From positions 2,418,001 through 2,482,000 of the forward strand of contig JAWZSP010000009.1 of assembly GCA_034401135.1 (NCBI GenBank): a DNA stretch of 64,000 bases, given 5' to 3'. The notes beneath the pieces are model-generated. The model was not told the origin of the DNA and made no database searches. It was given only the letters and a program-made list of their open reading frames with translations. Positions 10,615 through 21,716 of this stretch are shown here, in pieces. The position numbers were made by a program, and so were the translations under genes. Numbering within the stretch: position 1 is the stretch's first letter; every line of letters starts with the position of its first letter. This DNA is from Volutella citrinella. Its lineage: Eukaryota; Ascomycota; Sordariomycetes; Hypocreales; Nectriaceae.

Positions 10615-11878
10615 TCAAGGCTCGACTTCGTCTCCAACGGAATGTGTCCCGTTCGCACTCACGTCTCCATCATGCCCCATTGCACACTCGTCTGACACGC
10701 CGCCGCCCTGGGTATTTGCCTCCCCGTCGGTGGAGGCCGGTGGCTGAGGGTCAGGCAGATAGAGTTTGGATCTCAAATATTGGATTGTTGTCTTGGGAAA
10801 TTTGAGTGGGATGATGCAACGACGTATCTTGAATGGTGACGCCTCAAACTGTTCATATGGTCTGTCGAATTGGTCAAGGAAATTCGCCGGCACTCGAGCT
10901 CTGTACAGACACAAGAATTCTGGGTTGTATTTTGACCGGATCCGGCGAGTAGTGAGGACGCCGACCTAGTCATGTTAGCTATGTATCGGGCGATGTGACT
11001 ACATCAATGGGAGAACCCTGTACCTCAAACGCATCGGCATCACGATCATCGCTGCCAGCAGCGATGCCAACGTTGGTTGGAGGCGGTGATTCCCGGTTTT
11101 GCTCTCGTAGCATCTGGGCCAGTGCAATCAGGACAGAGAGTATGTATGGGTCGTGTTCCTCCTTTTCGGGCTGAACCTTGTCTATGTCGGCATTCATTTG
11201 ATGAAGCACTGCTTGGTCGATGTCGGCGGTGAGATGTTGCAAAGTCTTGCGATACTTGGCTCGCGCGGCATCAGCACGCCAATCGGGTACGACGCATAGA
11301 TCGAGGTACGCGACCCACATTGTCGGGCAGGTGTAAATGTAATGGGTTTTGACCGATACCGAAGTGCACTGGTAGTGCAGGCGAATCCGAGGTCTCGACT
11401 CAACGAGGGAGAGTGACGACAGAATACTCCGAATGGTTCGGTCCATGACGGGCTGTGTTCCTTGATATTTGCGCAGTGACCACCCATCCTCGATCTCGTC
11501 TGGAGAGCCGTCGCGTGGTGCTTGCCACGACCGGAGAGGACGCTCGTCGACAAATTGGCAATCTAGCCAGCGGAGATGATTGTCGGTCCAGAGGAGGGGG
11601 CGTACAAACAATCGCTTTCGGTCCTGCCGAATGAGGTCGAGGAGGGATCGCGTTCGAGGACGGTCTGCGTGGGGTTGCGGTTCGGCTTCGGTTGGGTGTT
11701 GAGGACGGTCTGCGTGGCATTGCGGTTCGGCGTCTGTTGGGTGTTGCTGCTGAACCTCGGTGGCAAGGCTGGAATTGGGAATGAAGCCATTATCGTAGCG
11801 AGGTCGTTTAGCTCCGTTTTGCAGTTTGTCAAGGGACGTCGTATCCCTTGTCCGGTGGGGAGGTAGCTGCACGTCCAT
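10615..11878 (-). CDS. Conserved-looking protein of unknown function
   Basis: Modelled as complement(join(10615..10965, 11024..11878)), 401 aa. The 58-nt intron has donor GTACAG and acceptor GACTAG, phase 0. The ATG at 11878 is the first in frame; the frame stays open upstream to 11950 without another ATG, so the true start could lie in an unseen exon. The N-terminal third has Pro/His/Glu-rich repeats (two copies of a unit like QHPTEAEPQPHADRP); the rest is globular with conserved-looking stretches (CPTMWVAYLDLCVVPDW, EHDPYILSVLIALAQML, FLCLYRARVPANFLDQF). No signal peptide or membrane span. It is divergently paired with the 12392 gene across about 500 bp. I do not recognise a named domain. 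Confidence 0.65.
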
Positions 11879-12065
11879 GCTGCAACCGTCACGGAGGTGG
11901 ACTTTGACGATGAGAGGAGCCCATGGTGGGGGAACGAAGAAGCGCGTCACGTCTCAGTTCGCCCATTGCGGCAGTGGTGCGCTGTCACGTGATGGTCCAG
12001 TTTAGGCAGCCACTCCACTCTGGCGGGAACACCAGCGCTGTACAGCGAGTAGAGCAGCCCCACAG

Positions 12066-12190
12066 GGCCTGAACAGCCAACAGCCAACAGCATGGGGTTG
12101 AACTGCCAGCTGCAGCCAGCTGCGGCCAGCTGCACAGGGCGTGAACTGCCAACGGCCAACAGCTCAGAGCTGAACAGCCAGCTGCAGATG
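12066..12190. repeat. Imperfect tandem duplication, 72-bp period
   Basis: GGCCTGAACAGCCAACAG at 12066 recurs as GGCGTGAACTGCCAACGG at 12138. The first 50 bp of each copy align with about nine mismatches, and both end in GCCAGCTGCAG. Shorter CAGCTGCGGC-type units repeat inside. It sits in the shared promoter region of two divergent genes. Confidence 0.75.
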
Positions 12191-12391
12191 GCCTAAACAG
12201 CCAAGAGCAAAGGGCGGTTGGCTCCCGTCGCACCTACCTAAAAACCCCAATGCTGGACCAACCCCGCGCGTCACTGCCTAACTACAAATAACAATTCCCG
12301 TCCTCGCCTCACCCAAGCAACGCCTAATCCCAAACAAAATAACCCACCACCAACTCAACTTGAATCACTGACGCACCGAATTTGCTTGGCC

Positions 12392-13623
12392 ATGTCGAAA
12401 TCATATTGCCCGCGGAGTCTCGCCGAGCTAGAAGCCCTGTGCGAAGATGGGGATGCGGTCTTCATGCAGCTCCCCCCCGATAAACGCAAACTCTCTGCAA
12501 GTCGCTGGGGGGTCGAACACCTCATGGCTGGGCGGCTTATCGTGTCAGGCCGATCATCGCAGTTCCTGTCTACATTCGCCCAATCGCATCAATCATCCTG
12601 CGCGTGCTGTGGCCGCGGAACCAGCCCTCACACACTCGACCGCTCCGTCTTAGAAAATCTGACGGGTAGGAATCCTCGGTCGCTCTTAGCCAAGACTAGG
12701 AGTTACCTTTCACGTCTGCCGAATGGCCTCTTTTGGGCCAATTTGGTCCGCTCGCTCCAGCAAAAGGCAATTAGCAGACAGTATTCCGAACGGGAGAGGA
12801 AGATGACCAGCCCACAGCCAGGGTTTGTGGATTCGTCTATGGCCATTGATGGCTCACCCCCTTCGTCCCAACCTTCTTCTTCCTCCTCAAGCTTTGATCC
12901 CGACACGAGCCTCAAGAGCATCGACCAGGATGGTAATGAGGAGCGACAAGGCAGGCCCGAGGAAATCACCGTCCATCTAATAGCCTCTTTTTTGTGGACT
13001 TGGTACTTTCTCGTTGCCTAAACCAGACGGTGTCAGCCCTTACGACAGAGCTTCAGGTTCGCGTTGAGCGTAAGGAGTGCCATTTTAGCCTTGGCGATGG
13101 CACAACCATCACTTCCGAAGACGATGGGGGCATTTGTCTAATGGGGTACACCAAAGGCGCATGGACTGAATCGCAGTCGTTCCAAGCAATCATTGAGGCG
13201 AAGCGAGCTTTCATCAGTACGTCTGACAACAGTGTTCCGATTCTATCGGATTCTGTTCTTGCTCAGTATTTCTACCAAGCCATCGCGACATGGGCAAATA
13301 ACGAAGAGGACGAGTAGGTTGCCAGTTCCTAACCCCCTCCCCCCTCCCCCTAACCTTAACCTTAACCTTCCCTTAAAATACTGACTGCTTAAAGTATTTT
13401 CATGATTGCAGCGACGAGTACGCTCGTTTGCTTCATCAACTTCAAATTTGGCGCATCGTACCGGGAATACCTGAAGGGTCGAGACTCTGAAGCACAACTA
13501 AGGCTTGTACAAGAGTTCGGTATCGACACATGTGTGCAGATGCATTCAACCAAATGGTTCAACCTGCAGTCCTCGGAGGACAGGAAACACGTTATCTGTC
13601 ACATCCTGGAGCTGGACAAGTGA
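12392..13623 (+). pseudogene. Unknown-family gene broken by a frameshift
   Basis: The frame from ATG 12392 (MSKSYCPRSLAELEALCEDG) runs to a stop at 13021, but the natural continuation (VDLVLSRCLNQTVSALTTE) lies in the next frame. The two join at a six-T run (12988-12993), where one extra T would restore reading. An 81-nt intron follows (13314-13394, donor GTAGGT, acceptor TTAAAG), leading into IFMIAATSTLVCFINFKFG and MHSTKWFNLQSSEDRKHV, ending at TGA 13621. With the frame restored the product would be roughly 380 aa, with an N-terminal region, a Ser-rich linker and a C-terminal globular domain (AEDDGG-like TSEDDGGICLMGY motif). No named domain is recognised. A non-consensus 56-nt intron could also bridge the break, but it would remove sequence that looks coding. 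A genuine frameshift or an assembly error are the main options. Confidence 0.55.
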
Positions 13624-14192
13624 CACAACATGTCAGGGTCCGACGCTGGCGGAGGCGAGGAGGGCCAGGGCCCGGGCGGGGGTGGGGGTGGTGAAGAGGA
13701 CGAGCACCAGCACGAGGACGAGGACGAGGACGAGAATGCCTATGGGTACGAAAGCATGGACTAAGAGTGATGTAGAAGGAATTGCTCAGAGCTACAGGTC
13801 TCAGGGCTACAAGTCAGGAACAGGGATAGATGATGGAATCCTGAAGCGACTCTTAACCAAACCTTCTTCGTAATCCCCAATGCGAGCCTGTGTCGAATGG
13901 CAACTTGCCTGAACTGTCCTTATACCACCTAACACGCAGCTCTCCATAGCTATCCCTAACCCAAGCTCATCCTGACCCCTTGTCCCTGGCCCAAACTCGT
14001 ACTCGCAATTGGACTTGTTCGCATTGATACCTGCTTCCACTGATGCCATTCCGATCACTCAACGGCTATTGGACCCCAAATGTAGTACGAAAGCAACTGC
14101 ATGGAATAGGGCAACGCAAATGATGCAATAAATGAACCAGTTGGTATAAAAAGTCGCTGCACACCAAAATTCCACTGTGTGGCGCGCCAAGC
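13624..14192. other. Intergenic; short Gly/Asp-rich frame
   Basis: An in-frame continuation after the TGA of the 12392 gene (ATG 13630 to TAA 13764, 45 codons counting the stop) encodes MSGSDAGG then Gly runs and HEDEDEDEN. It could be a former C-terminal tail lost by a CGA-to-TGA change, or untranslated sequence. Nothing else is seen up to the stop of the CE16 gene. Confidence 0.4.
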
Positions 14193-15396
14193 TCATGAAT
14201 CCCCTTCACCAGAGCCCCAAGCCGCTTTAGCAACTCTCGCCGCGATAAGTTTGTGAATCTCTTGTCCGGGGTGGTCTTTATCCCACCACAGCTGCACCGC
14301 GTCAGTAAGCACAGGGTATCAGCACAGGGTATCGAGAGGTCAAGCTTACACATTTGATGCCCTTCCTGTCTATGCATGTCGAGTTCGGGGCGCCCATCGA
14401 CTTGGGATTGAATGCTGCGTCGTAGAAAATGTCTGCAACGGGGATGAGGCTCGCCGTTGCGTCCGCATGGGCAGCCTTGAATCCTGGGAAGCCGGCCTGA
14501 AGGTTGCGTTTGAAGATTTCAGTAGCGTAGAGGGTATGCTCAAAGTCAACGTCGCCTTTCTTCTTTGCTCTCACAAAGTGAGGGAGCAGGTTGAGCGCTA
14601 ACATCGTGTCAGTATCGTAGCCGCTCGACGAGTTGCGGGTTTTCAGGCTTACGAGGCATCTCAATAAAGAGAAACTGGCGGACCCCCATCTCGTACAGAG
14701 TATGAGTTGTTTCGAACAGCCTGTCCACTACCAGTCCCATATGCATCGTAAGATTATCGAAGCGCCGTGAAACTCGCACGTCGTTGACTCCCCACCAGAT
14801 GCCGGCGACGAGATTGTCCTTGTTCCAGTTGGCGTGTGCTGGTTTGGCGCCGATGCTCTTCCTGAAGAACTCGACCTGGTCCACAAAGCTTGACTTCTTA
14901 CGATTGCGGTAAAACTCATTGTCGACCTTAGATCCCGATGCCGCAAAGTTGTATGCCATGGCTGTCGTGGTGTTGTACTTTGTGACCATGTAGCCGACCC
15001 AATTGGGTCCGCCTGAGGATGTCTTGCCGGGCCATTTGGGATTGCCGATTGGCTTTGCGGGTGAAGGGTTGTCGTCTGATCCTGGTCCAGTTTTCTCATA
15101 TTTGAATCCGGTTCTGGAGAATGAGTCGCCGCTGATGGCCTTGACTTAGTGTTTGGTAGAAGGGAGGCAGGTTTGGGGACTCACAAATTGACAAAAAACT
15201 GCTGAGCAGGTTGGGGGGCAGGTTGGGGGGTAGGTAGGGGGTGGTTTGATCCTGGGGGTTTTGGCAAATACGCTTCGGGATGCACGAATGGTCCCCAGGC
15301 CAGGAGGTCTAGGTAAGTCGTGGAGAAGAGGGCGATGACGAGAAGGCCACATAGCATGCCGACTATTGTCGTGAAGGGCTTGATTTTCGACAACAT
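14193..15396 (-). CDS. Membrane-anchored SGNH acetylesterase, CE16-like
   Basis: Four exons, complement(join(14193..14291, 14350..14597, 14653..15131, 15185..15396)), 345 aa, all phases consistent. The N-terminus (MLSKIKPFTTIVGMLCGLLV) is a single membrane anchor, followed by a Pro-rich stalk. The enzyme starts at FGDSFSRTGF, with the block I serine at S74. Further SGNH blocks are SGGPNWVGY, GIWWGVNDVR (block III Asn) and the C-terminal D317-K-D-H320 with HPGQEIHKLIA. This order fits fungal carbohydrate esterase family 16, which removes acetyl groups from hemicellulose oligosaccharides. The acceptor CATCAG at 15132 was chosen because it alone yields the GDS motif in frame. The predicted type II anchor would hold it at the cell surface rather than release it, which is less usual for this family. 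Confidence 0.85.
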
Positions 15397-15826
15397 GTTT
15401 GACCTGTGGCCAAGCCGGTCGAGATGACGGACGACCACCACGCCTTTGTGCCTAGAATGAATGGTGAAAGGACTGAGAATTCCCTCCGCTGCCGTCGCCG
15501 CAGGTTGTTCGAGCAGCCCAACAATGGTGGCACCATCCCTTGTAAGACAAGACCAGTGTACCACAGGTGTGGAACGGGTATGGCATGGAAGACCAATTAA
15601 TACAGCGCAAATATTGGAAGCAGGCCTTTGGAGGGACAGAGACCAACTTAAACGCAGCCCATTTGACGATCAATGTCTCTGATCACCCTGCTCAAGCCGC
15701 CCAGAACGGAATGCGCCTCGTCACTGCCCCTCCACAGACCACAACGTGCCTTGTTTCAGACTTGGACGCGTCGTGCCCGTGTATCTTCAAGTAAGACACC
15801 GGCGCGTTGTGTCGTCGTCCAACCAT
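15397..15826. other. Intergenic, no supported gene
   Basis: Upstream of the leftward CE16 gene and downstream of the leftward HET gene. Overlapping short open frames carry no recognisable feature. Confidence 0.5.
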
Positions 15827-17716
15827 TCATCCCACAGCCTGAAAAGTGACGCCTCTGCCGCCCACATCTGCTGTTCTATATTCTAGATAGGTCTTCCAAC
15901 CAAGGTATGGTGGCAAGAGGGCTAGCGCAAGTACGAGAATCGGCAGCAGAATTCCAACAACGTATCCGCGGAGCGTTACATTAGCGGGTTCAATGTGTAG
16001 CCCAACGAGGTATGCACTGTCGGCCTCGGCTGTCCCGCCCTTTTCGACCCTAACGGAAACGCGAAATCCGTCCAAGTCAAGCTTGGTCTTCCAATGCCAG
16101 CGTGGATACCATTTGGAGGGAACTCGTCGGCCTGGTTTGTTGATCATGGCGTGTTCCACCTCTTGCATCTTGGCTTCCTCAACCACGCAGACATGATCGA
16201 GCTGCAGTGTATTTGCGCACCCAATTTGATGCAACCCGGGAATTTGAAGCGTTGAAGCTGTGAGATACATGGCTATTCGGTTCCTATTAGGACCGGAAAA
16301 CAGCAGCCGGGCCGTGAATCCCTTGGCAGGATCATCTCGTCGGATGCCTTGCCACATGGGCCTGAATGAAGCATTGGTGCCAGTGAACTCGGCAGGGATG
16401 CGAAAGTCGACAAAGCTCCCTGAAGGAGAAAACAGCCTCTTCTTCCCCGGCAAAAAGAAGGAGTATTCAACCATGACATCAAACACCGGCCGGGACAGTC
16501 TCTTTTGTATAACGGGCTCTCCTTTCGACACTGGAACCCTGCTATCCGAGGGCTGCCAATTCGAACTTGGGCTGACGATGCTTAGCGGCCAAAACGTCGG
16601 TGCCCGGCGGAGTGGGAGGATGAAAGCCGGGGCCTCTGTGCCCATGCGACAATAGATGGCGAGATCGGGCATATACTCGACCGCGATGCAGATGTAGTAG
16701 AGCATGCGGTTGAGGTCGCGGCACTGCAGGCGCACGTATCGCTCCGAGCCAGCCGGAGGCGCAATCGGGCAGTTATCAAAGCTTCGTAACAACACAGCAG
16801 TGTTGGTTGTCTCCAGCTGAAACCCTTCTTCCGGCCATGCAATGATGGAGGCCGAACTAGAGAAGCTACGAGGAGAAGAGGCGAGTAAGCCGAGGCGCTC
16901 ATCCGTTCGACTGTCGGGCTGGGTCTGCCAGCTTGGTTTCCTTGTGCCGTCGTCCCACCACGCAAAGATGGATTCGTCGTTGGAATTTTTGAGAATTTCC
17001 TCTTGCAGACGGATGAATGCTTTGTCGCCTTCGCCATACAGGAGAGGCATGTTGATGTCGAATATCCCAAGGAGGCAATATGCAAGATCCTCTCGACGTT
17101 TGGTTATGCGCCTCGATGCCCAGGACATTCTCTGCGCTATGCTCGCCGTGCGCAAGTCTTCGCCTGTGAGGTATGAGACGTCAATGTGTGTGATTTGTGA
17201 CAGGTGCTCAGCCAGGGTCTCCTTCGTCCCCAGGAGATACCACGAAGCAGAGAAGAATCGGATGTTACGTGGAGCCAGCAGCTCCTGTAGTGTCCATCCA
17301 CGAGTGAACCACTTGGCCTTCTTGATGTTCTCCAAGTCATAGGGTTTGCCTGTTGGTGGCGAGCCATCCAACGGTTGAGATAGCTGACATTGCACGTCTT
17401 CCAGATAAACGTAGCAAGCCTCAGATTCCTTGTACCATCGAAACATGGAATTGATGGCCTCTGAAAGCTCCGCGCTACTCCGCTTGTCAATGCAGCAGGT
17501 GTCGACCCAGAGATAGTCAAACCCGTCTTTAGAAGCCTGGGCGATGGCCGCGAGGATTTTCTCGCAGCCGGCCGTGATCCCTGCTGTCGAATATTCTTTC
17601 CACTCGACGAAATCGACCTCATTGCTGCCCCAGGTGTGGGAGAGGATGGCATAGCAAGGCACCTCGACATCGAGAAACTCCTCGATCGCCGAGGTCTTGA
17701 CATTGATGAGCCGCAT
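15827..17716 (-). CDS. HET-domain (heterokaryon incompatibility) protein with C-terminal membrane span
   Basis: A single exon of 629 aa starting MRLINVKTSAIEEF, the common opening of this class. The HET domain shows its three conserved blocks: AILSHTWG (23-30), WVDTCCIDK (70-78) and GWTLQELLAP (140-149). DLAYCLLGIFDINMPLLYGE marks the end of the conserved part. Residues about 580-605 (VVGILLPILVLALALLPPYL) form a likely transmembrane helix, so the protein may sit in a membrane with the HET domain cytosolic. HET proteins trigger programmed cell death after non-self contact or act in related innate immunity. The partner is not evident from the neighbours. The frame is clean with no disruption. 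Confidence 0.92.
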   Translation of the reverse strand: MRLINVKTSAIEEFLDVEVPCYAILSHTWGSNEVDFVEWKEYSTAGITAGCEKILAAIAQASKDGFDYLWVDTCCIDKRSSAELSEAINSMFRWYKESEACYVYLEDVQCQLSQPLDGSPPTGKPYDLENIKKAKWFTRGWTLQELLAPRNIRFFSASWYLLGTKETLAEHLSQITHIDVSYLTGEDLRTASIAQRMSWASRRITKRREDLAYCLLGIFDINMPLLYGEGDKAFIRLQEEILKNSNDESIFAWWDDGTRKPSWQTQPDSRTDERLGLLASSPRSFSSSASIIAWPEEGFQLETTNTAVLLRSFDNCPIAPPAGSERYVRLQCRDLNRMLYYICIAVEYMPDLAIYCRMGTEAPAFILPLRRAPTFWPLSIVSPSSNWQPSDSRVPVSKGEPVIQKRLSRPVFDVMVEYSFFLPGKKRLFSPSGSFVDFRIPAEFTGTNASFRPMWQGIRRDDPAKGFTARLLFSGPNRNRIAMYLTASTLQIPGLHQIGCANTLQLDHVCVVEEAKMQEVEHAMINKPGRRVPSKWYPRWHWKTKLDLDGFRVSVRVEKGGTAEADSAYLVGLHIEPANVTLRGYVVGILLPILVLALALLPPYLGWKTYLEYRTADVGGRGVTFQAVG

Positions 17717-18219
17717 TGTGGGTGGGTCAATCCGCGTTGGGATGTGTCATGATGCTGGAGCTTAGATCATGGATGTATTTTACCTTTGCCGGTGCAAGAT
17801 TGAGCATCATGGCCCTAAGATGGCCATTTTGCCAGACTTGTGAAGTTGTGATGACAATTCCTGCGATGGCTTCGCGTCAGCTTCGAGGATCCCCTATTGT
17901 GGGGCGGATCTAGCCAATCATTGCGTGTCTTTCTTCCGTGCTGACAGACATCGGGCAGTGGATTCCGCCGTGCATCATTGGACTCATTACCCTACACTCG
18001 AAACTGAACTACGAGATTCACTCTCTGACTTGATGACAGATGATGAAATGGATCTGTTACAGTCACCAATCATCAAGTAGGATCCTAGAAACTGTCACTT
18101 TTTGCAAGCCAGATTGACTCGAACGAGGAGGGGACCGTAATAGCAATTACGTAGATAAAAGGTACCGTCAAAAAATTACGTTCCTCCGGCAAATGATAAT
18201 TGTCAATCACTTGGGCATC
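17717..18219. other. Intergenic, no supported gene
   Basis: Between the HET gene start and the stop of the leftward secreted-protein gene. Only weak short frames; no repeat or RNA signal seen. Confidence 0.5.
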
Positions 18220-20321
18220 TCAAACACCTGCTTCCAGCGTATACCTAAGGCATCCATATTCCCAAGATCCTCCAATACCACCATTATTGCCTAGAGAATC
18301 CAGATCAGCTTGAAGCCCGAGAAGGTTCGATAGTTGTACTCACATTGCTCCCAGGCTTCATTCAGGAGCTTATAACATTCTTTCTTGGCATCCTGGGAAA
18401 CTGTCTCCCTGCAGTTGTCAATCCAAGCAATCGTCATTCGGAACGCCACGCCGTTCTCTTTTCTGTTGCCCACATAGGGTTGATCACCGCCACTGAAGTG
18501 ATTGACGCCATCAATGTCCAGGTCCCATAGGCAGTAGTACCCGACAGCCGTAGCGACATCCCATTGCCTAACATCTCCCTTTCTCTTAAGAGCTGACTTG
18601 TCGTGGCACTGTTTGTTTCGCCATTCGAAAACTGGTTCCGCCCCCGCATGGCCGGTTGGCGTGGCGGTGGCGTCAGGACAGACAGTTGTTTCCTTCCCCT
18701 CAATTGTTGCTGTAATCTCGCCGTGTCTGTTGCCATCATTGCATGTGCAACGTCGGGGTCCTGTGTATTGACTATGACAGCACGGCGATAGGTCAGTCCC
18801 AAGAGTTAATCAGCTCAGTAAAAGGAGGCGTGGTTGACTTACTCTGTATCAATCCGACAGGAAGTGATGGCAGTCTCTGTGGCTCTCATCGTGATGCTGA
18901 TCGTTTCAGTCGGCATCGTCGAGTAAGTGCATGCCTGGTCGCCTTCTCCTGACATAGTTGCGTAATCACCTTCTGTCATCTTGCCTTCCGCAATAACACT
19001 GGAACAGCGGCAGAAGGCGGATGGCTCAGCCATTGGTTTTCCATCGAAGCCGTCCCCAAACGTGTTGCGAAAGCATCGAGGTGGCTCAACCGCTGGTTGC
19101 GCATCCTTGAGCTCCTGCAGGAACTTCTGCTGCGCGTCAGCCCATTCTCTGTCGATTTCACCCCTGATTGCCGTGGTCCAATTGACACAAGGGCAGTTCT
19201 TCTTGTCCGTCTATTTATCCGATGTGAGAAGAAAATCCAAAAATGAAAGAATGGGTTTGAACCTACATCTGCCTGGCAGATTTTGTTTTTTCCCTGGCAG
19301 TCCTCTTCGTCACAAGCTGGCTTGGAGGCATGTTAATAGCGGCTACACAGGGGTAGCTTACCCCAGAGGAGTGGGTACGCACGGAGTTCTCGTCAACAGT
19401 GGCGGAAGGGTCACAGGTGGATGTTGTGGTTGGCTTTGTTTCGTCCGTCTTCTTGGGCTGCCCAAACTTGCCGCCATTGGCAACGTACTTGTGAGGAACT
19501 TCTGCCTCTTCCTGTTTGCTGTTGCCCGAATTGGCCAAGAACAAACCACTACTAAGGGCGCCAAAAGTCATGAGCGCAAACTTGTTCAGTCGAGCCTTGG
19601 TGGTGATCAATTTCGCAACGTCATTCAGTACTGCGGGTGCGTTGTTTGCTAGTTCGAGGGCGAATGCCTCCCATTCCGCTGGATTGTCGAGGCTGAGGAC
19701 TGCGTCGTTCTCGGCATTTTCTCGAAAGACGCGGAACATGCAACTCATGGCTGGGAAGAAATAAGAGTTGTTAGTCTGATCCCTCATTATGATAGTAGTA
19801 GCAGGACAAACTTACCATCATCACGCTTCGCCTGGCCCACGTTACAAGTTTTGGCAGCGCCTTTGACAATGTCGTTGAGCTCGTTCCGCACCTTGTCGGA
19901 CAGGAGGATTGTCACGTCACCGACTGCAACCCCCTTTGATGCTTCGGTAGCGGTGGCAACAGCCAACTGTGGTCTTACCACTGTTGTGGTCTCGACATTG
20001 TTGACAGTTGTCGTACGGGTCTCCTCAGTTAGGTAGTCTGAGTTGACCCCGATCCATTGTTGAGCGCAGTGTCAGTCTCATTATGCCACGACCCGCGACA
20101 TTAAGAGTCGGAGAAATTTCAATGAAACTAACCTTTGTGGTCTTGCCATCTTGGGTGAGGTATTTGGTGTCCACTCCAATAGGTGCGGCATACTCTTGAT
20201 GGATCTCAATTTCGGGCTCGCGCTTGGAAAGAGGCCGAGGGGCAGCAGTGACCCGAGCAAGTTGAGCATGTGCCGAGCCGAAGAGGACTGCCCAAAGGAC
20301 AGTTGCGATTCGCACCTGCAT
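18220..20321 (-). CDS. Large secreted cysteine-rich protein of unknown function
   Basis: Seven exons, complement(join(18220..18290, 18344..18771, 18843..19210, 19267..19320, 19362..19750, 19816..20023, 20133..20321)), total 568 aa with every phase matching. Signal peptide: MQVRIATVLWAVLFGSAHA. A Thr-rich N-terminal part precedes an alpha-helical region (FALELANNAPAVLNDVAKLI), then a cysteine-rich half with CDEEDCQGKNKIC, CPCVNW, FCRCSS, RRCTCNDGNRHGE and a final domain holding YYCLWDLDIDGV, DNCRET, KKECYKLLNEAWEQC and a Gly-rich end (NNGGIGGSWEYGCLRYT). The ending resembles the short C-terminal domain seen in killer-toxin-like fungal chitinases, but no GH18 domain is present; this link is weak. 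The first intron acceptor is uncertain: sequence just inside it (GVNSDYLTEETRTTT) mirrors exon 1 (GVDTKYLTQDGKTTK). Secretion is well supported; role is not. Confidence 0.68.
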
Positions 20322-21716
20322 GGCTATCAAGCGGCGGCAACAAGAGTTTAGTGAGGAGAGAGAAGAGTATACTGTCGAGAGTAGATGAAGTGTGGAGGCA
20401 ACTTGGTCAGGATGGGCTGGTATGGATACTTATCGTTGCTATTCAGGTGTCGTACGTACCATCTTGCGACATGACTGTATCTAGTGGATTCCAATAATGC
20501 CTCGGTTGAATGGCGCAATTTTTACGTTATCATCCGAGAAAATCTTCTCAGTATCCGTTGGGCGCTTCTGATTCACACGCTCCCTGATCCAACAACAGGT
20601 AACAAACTCGCAATGTTACTGGCTTCAGCGGCGCTTGCCAGACGTTTCATGTTAAGAATAGCAATCCTTTTTCCATTTTCTCGTATGTGCATCCATTACA
20701 ATATGAACGAATTTCCCAAGTCGATATGTTGGTTGGACTTCCGTGTTGGCACTTGCATGGAGTTTCACGCTGGTACATAGACTGTTGGTTGAGCCTAGTA
20801 GATGAAAGATTTCCATTGTGGTCGTCAGGGATGCCTTGCTGCCCCGCCCATGCAGGCCCCCTGAGGCCGCGGAGAGAAATCCTGAAGGAACTGGTGTCAT
20901 TGGCCATTTGTTGCTTCCGCCTGTTGGGCTGAATCCAGTGCGACATGGTGATAGCGGCCATTGCATCGACCCACCCCATTTATGCATGGCCCCTGAGTCC
21001 TGGGATAGAGCAGGCAGGCTGGATTAACCGATTTCTGGCTGGGCCTGGTCCGGCAGGTCACCCGGTTGACCGACAGTTAGTTGGGCCTGTTGGTCGGCTC
21101 GAGGTGTTGGACTGTTGGTTGTGCCTCGCAAACTGCAGAGTCCTTTACTGGCCAGTCCGCATCAGCACCCCACTTATGCATGATATGAAACCGCACCTGG
21201 GCGCCTGTTCTCTGTAAACACAGTCTATTTTGTGGGCGCTTGACACGTGCACTGCCCCAAATGACTCTTTGATGGAACATGGTACTTGGTCGCCTACATT
21301 CCGGCCGCCATGAATCCAAGACTATGTGACCAACAGCACAAAAAGGCATTACAAGAGGATCCAAAGGATCAAATCACTTTGGACCCCACCAGCCCGACTG
21401 GCCCATTTCGGCGTCTACCATGAGCGCAGACTGTTGGTTACATTGGAAAAGGAATCTGATCACGATGTGATTCGAGAGAGGCATACTTGGAATGCCAATG
21501 ACCAACATCAATCTAAACCAGACTACGCCAATGCACGCCGGTTCGTATTGTATGGAGTGCAATCGCTCGGCTGCCCCCTAAAGCTCTGACGTTACTTGGC
21601 TATGGAGTTGTGACGGTGGTATACATTAACATTGACCTTCGCTGCCGCATTTGTCACAATCGTTTTATCTCGTACCAATTTGTTTTCAACGAGAATCAAC
21701 AAAACTACACCGCATC
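20322..21716. other. Long intergenic stretch with short recurring motifs
   Basis: No gene is supported in about 1.4 kb. The string ACTGTTGGTT appears at 20781, 21111 and about 21430, and CACCCCAYTTATGCATG appears near 20970 and 21168, each in otherwise dissimilar surroundings. This hints at decayed short repeats rather than coding sequence. Confidence 0.4.

Noticed and set aside
13395..13500. Alternative frame DDEYARLLHQLQIWRIVPG after the intron of the 12392 gene
   Set aside because: It ends in a stop within 30 codons, whereas the frame IFMIAATSTLVCFINFKFG continues for 75 codons with a consistent splice phase.
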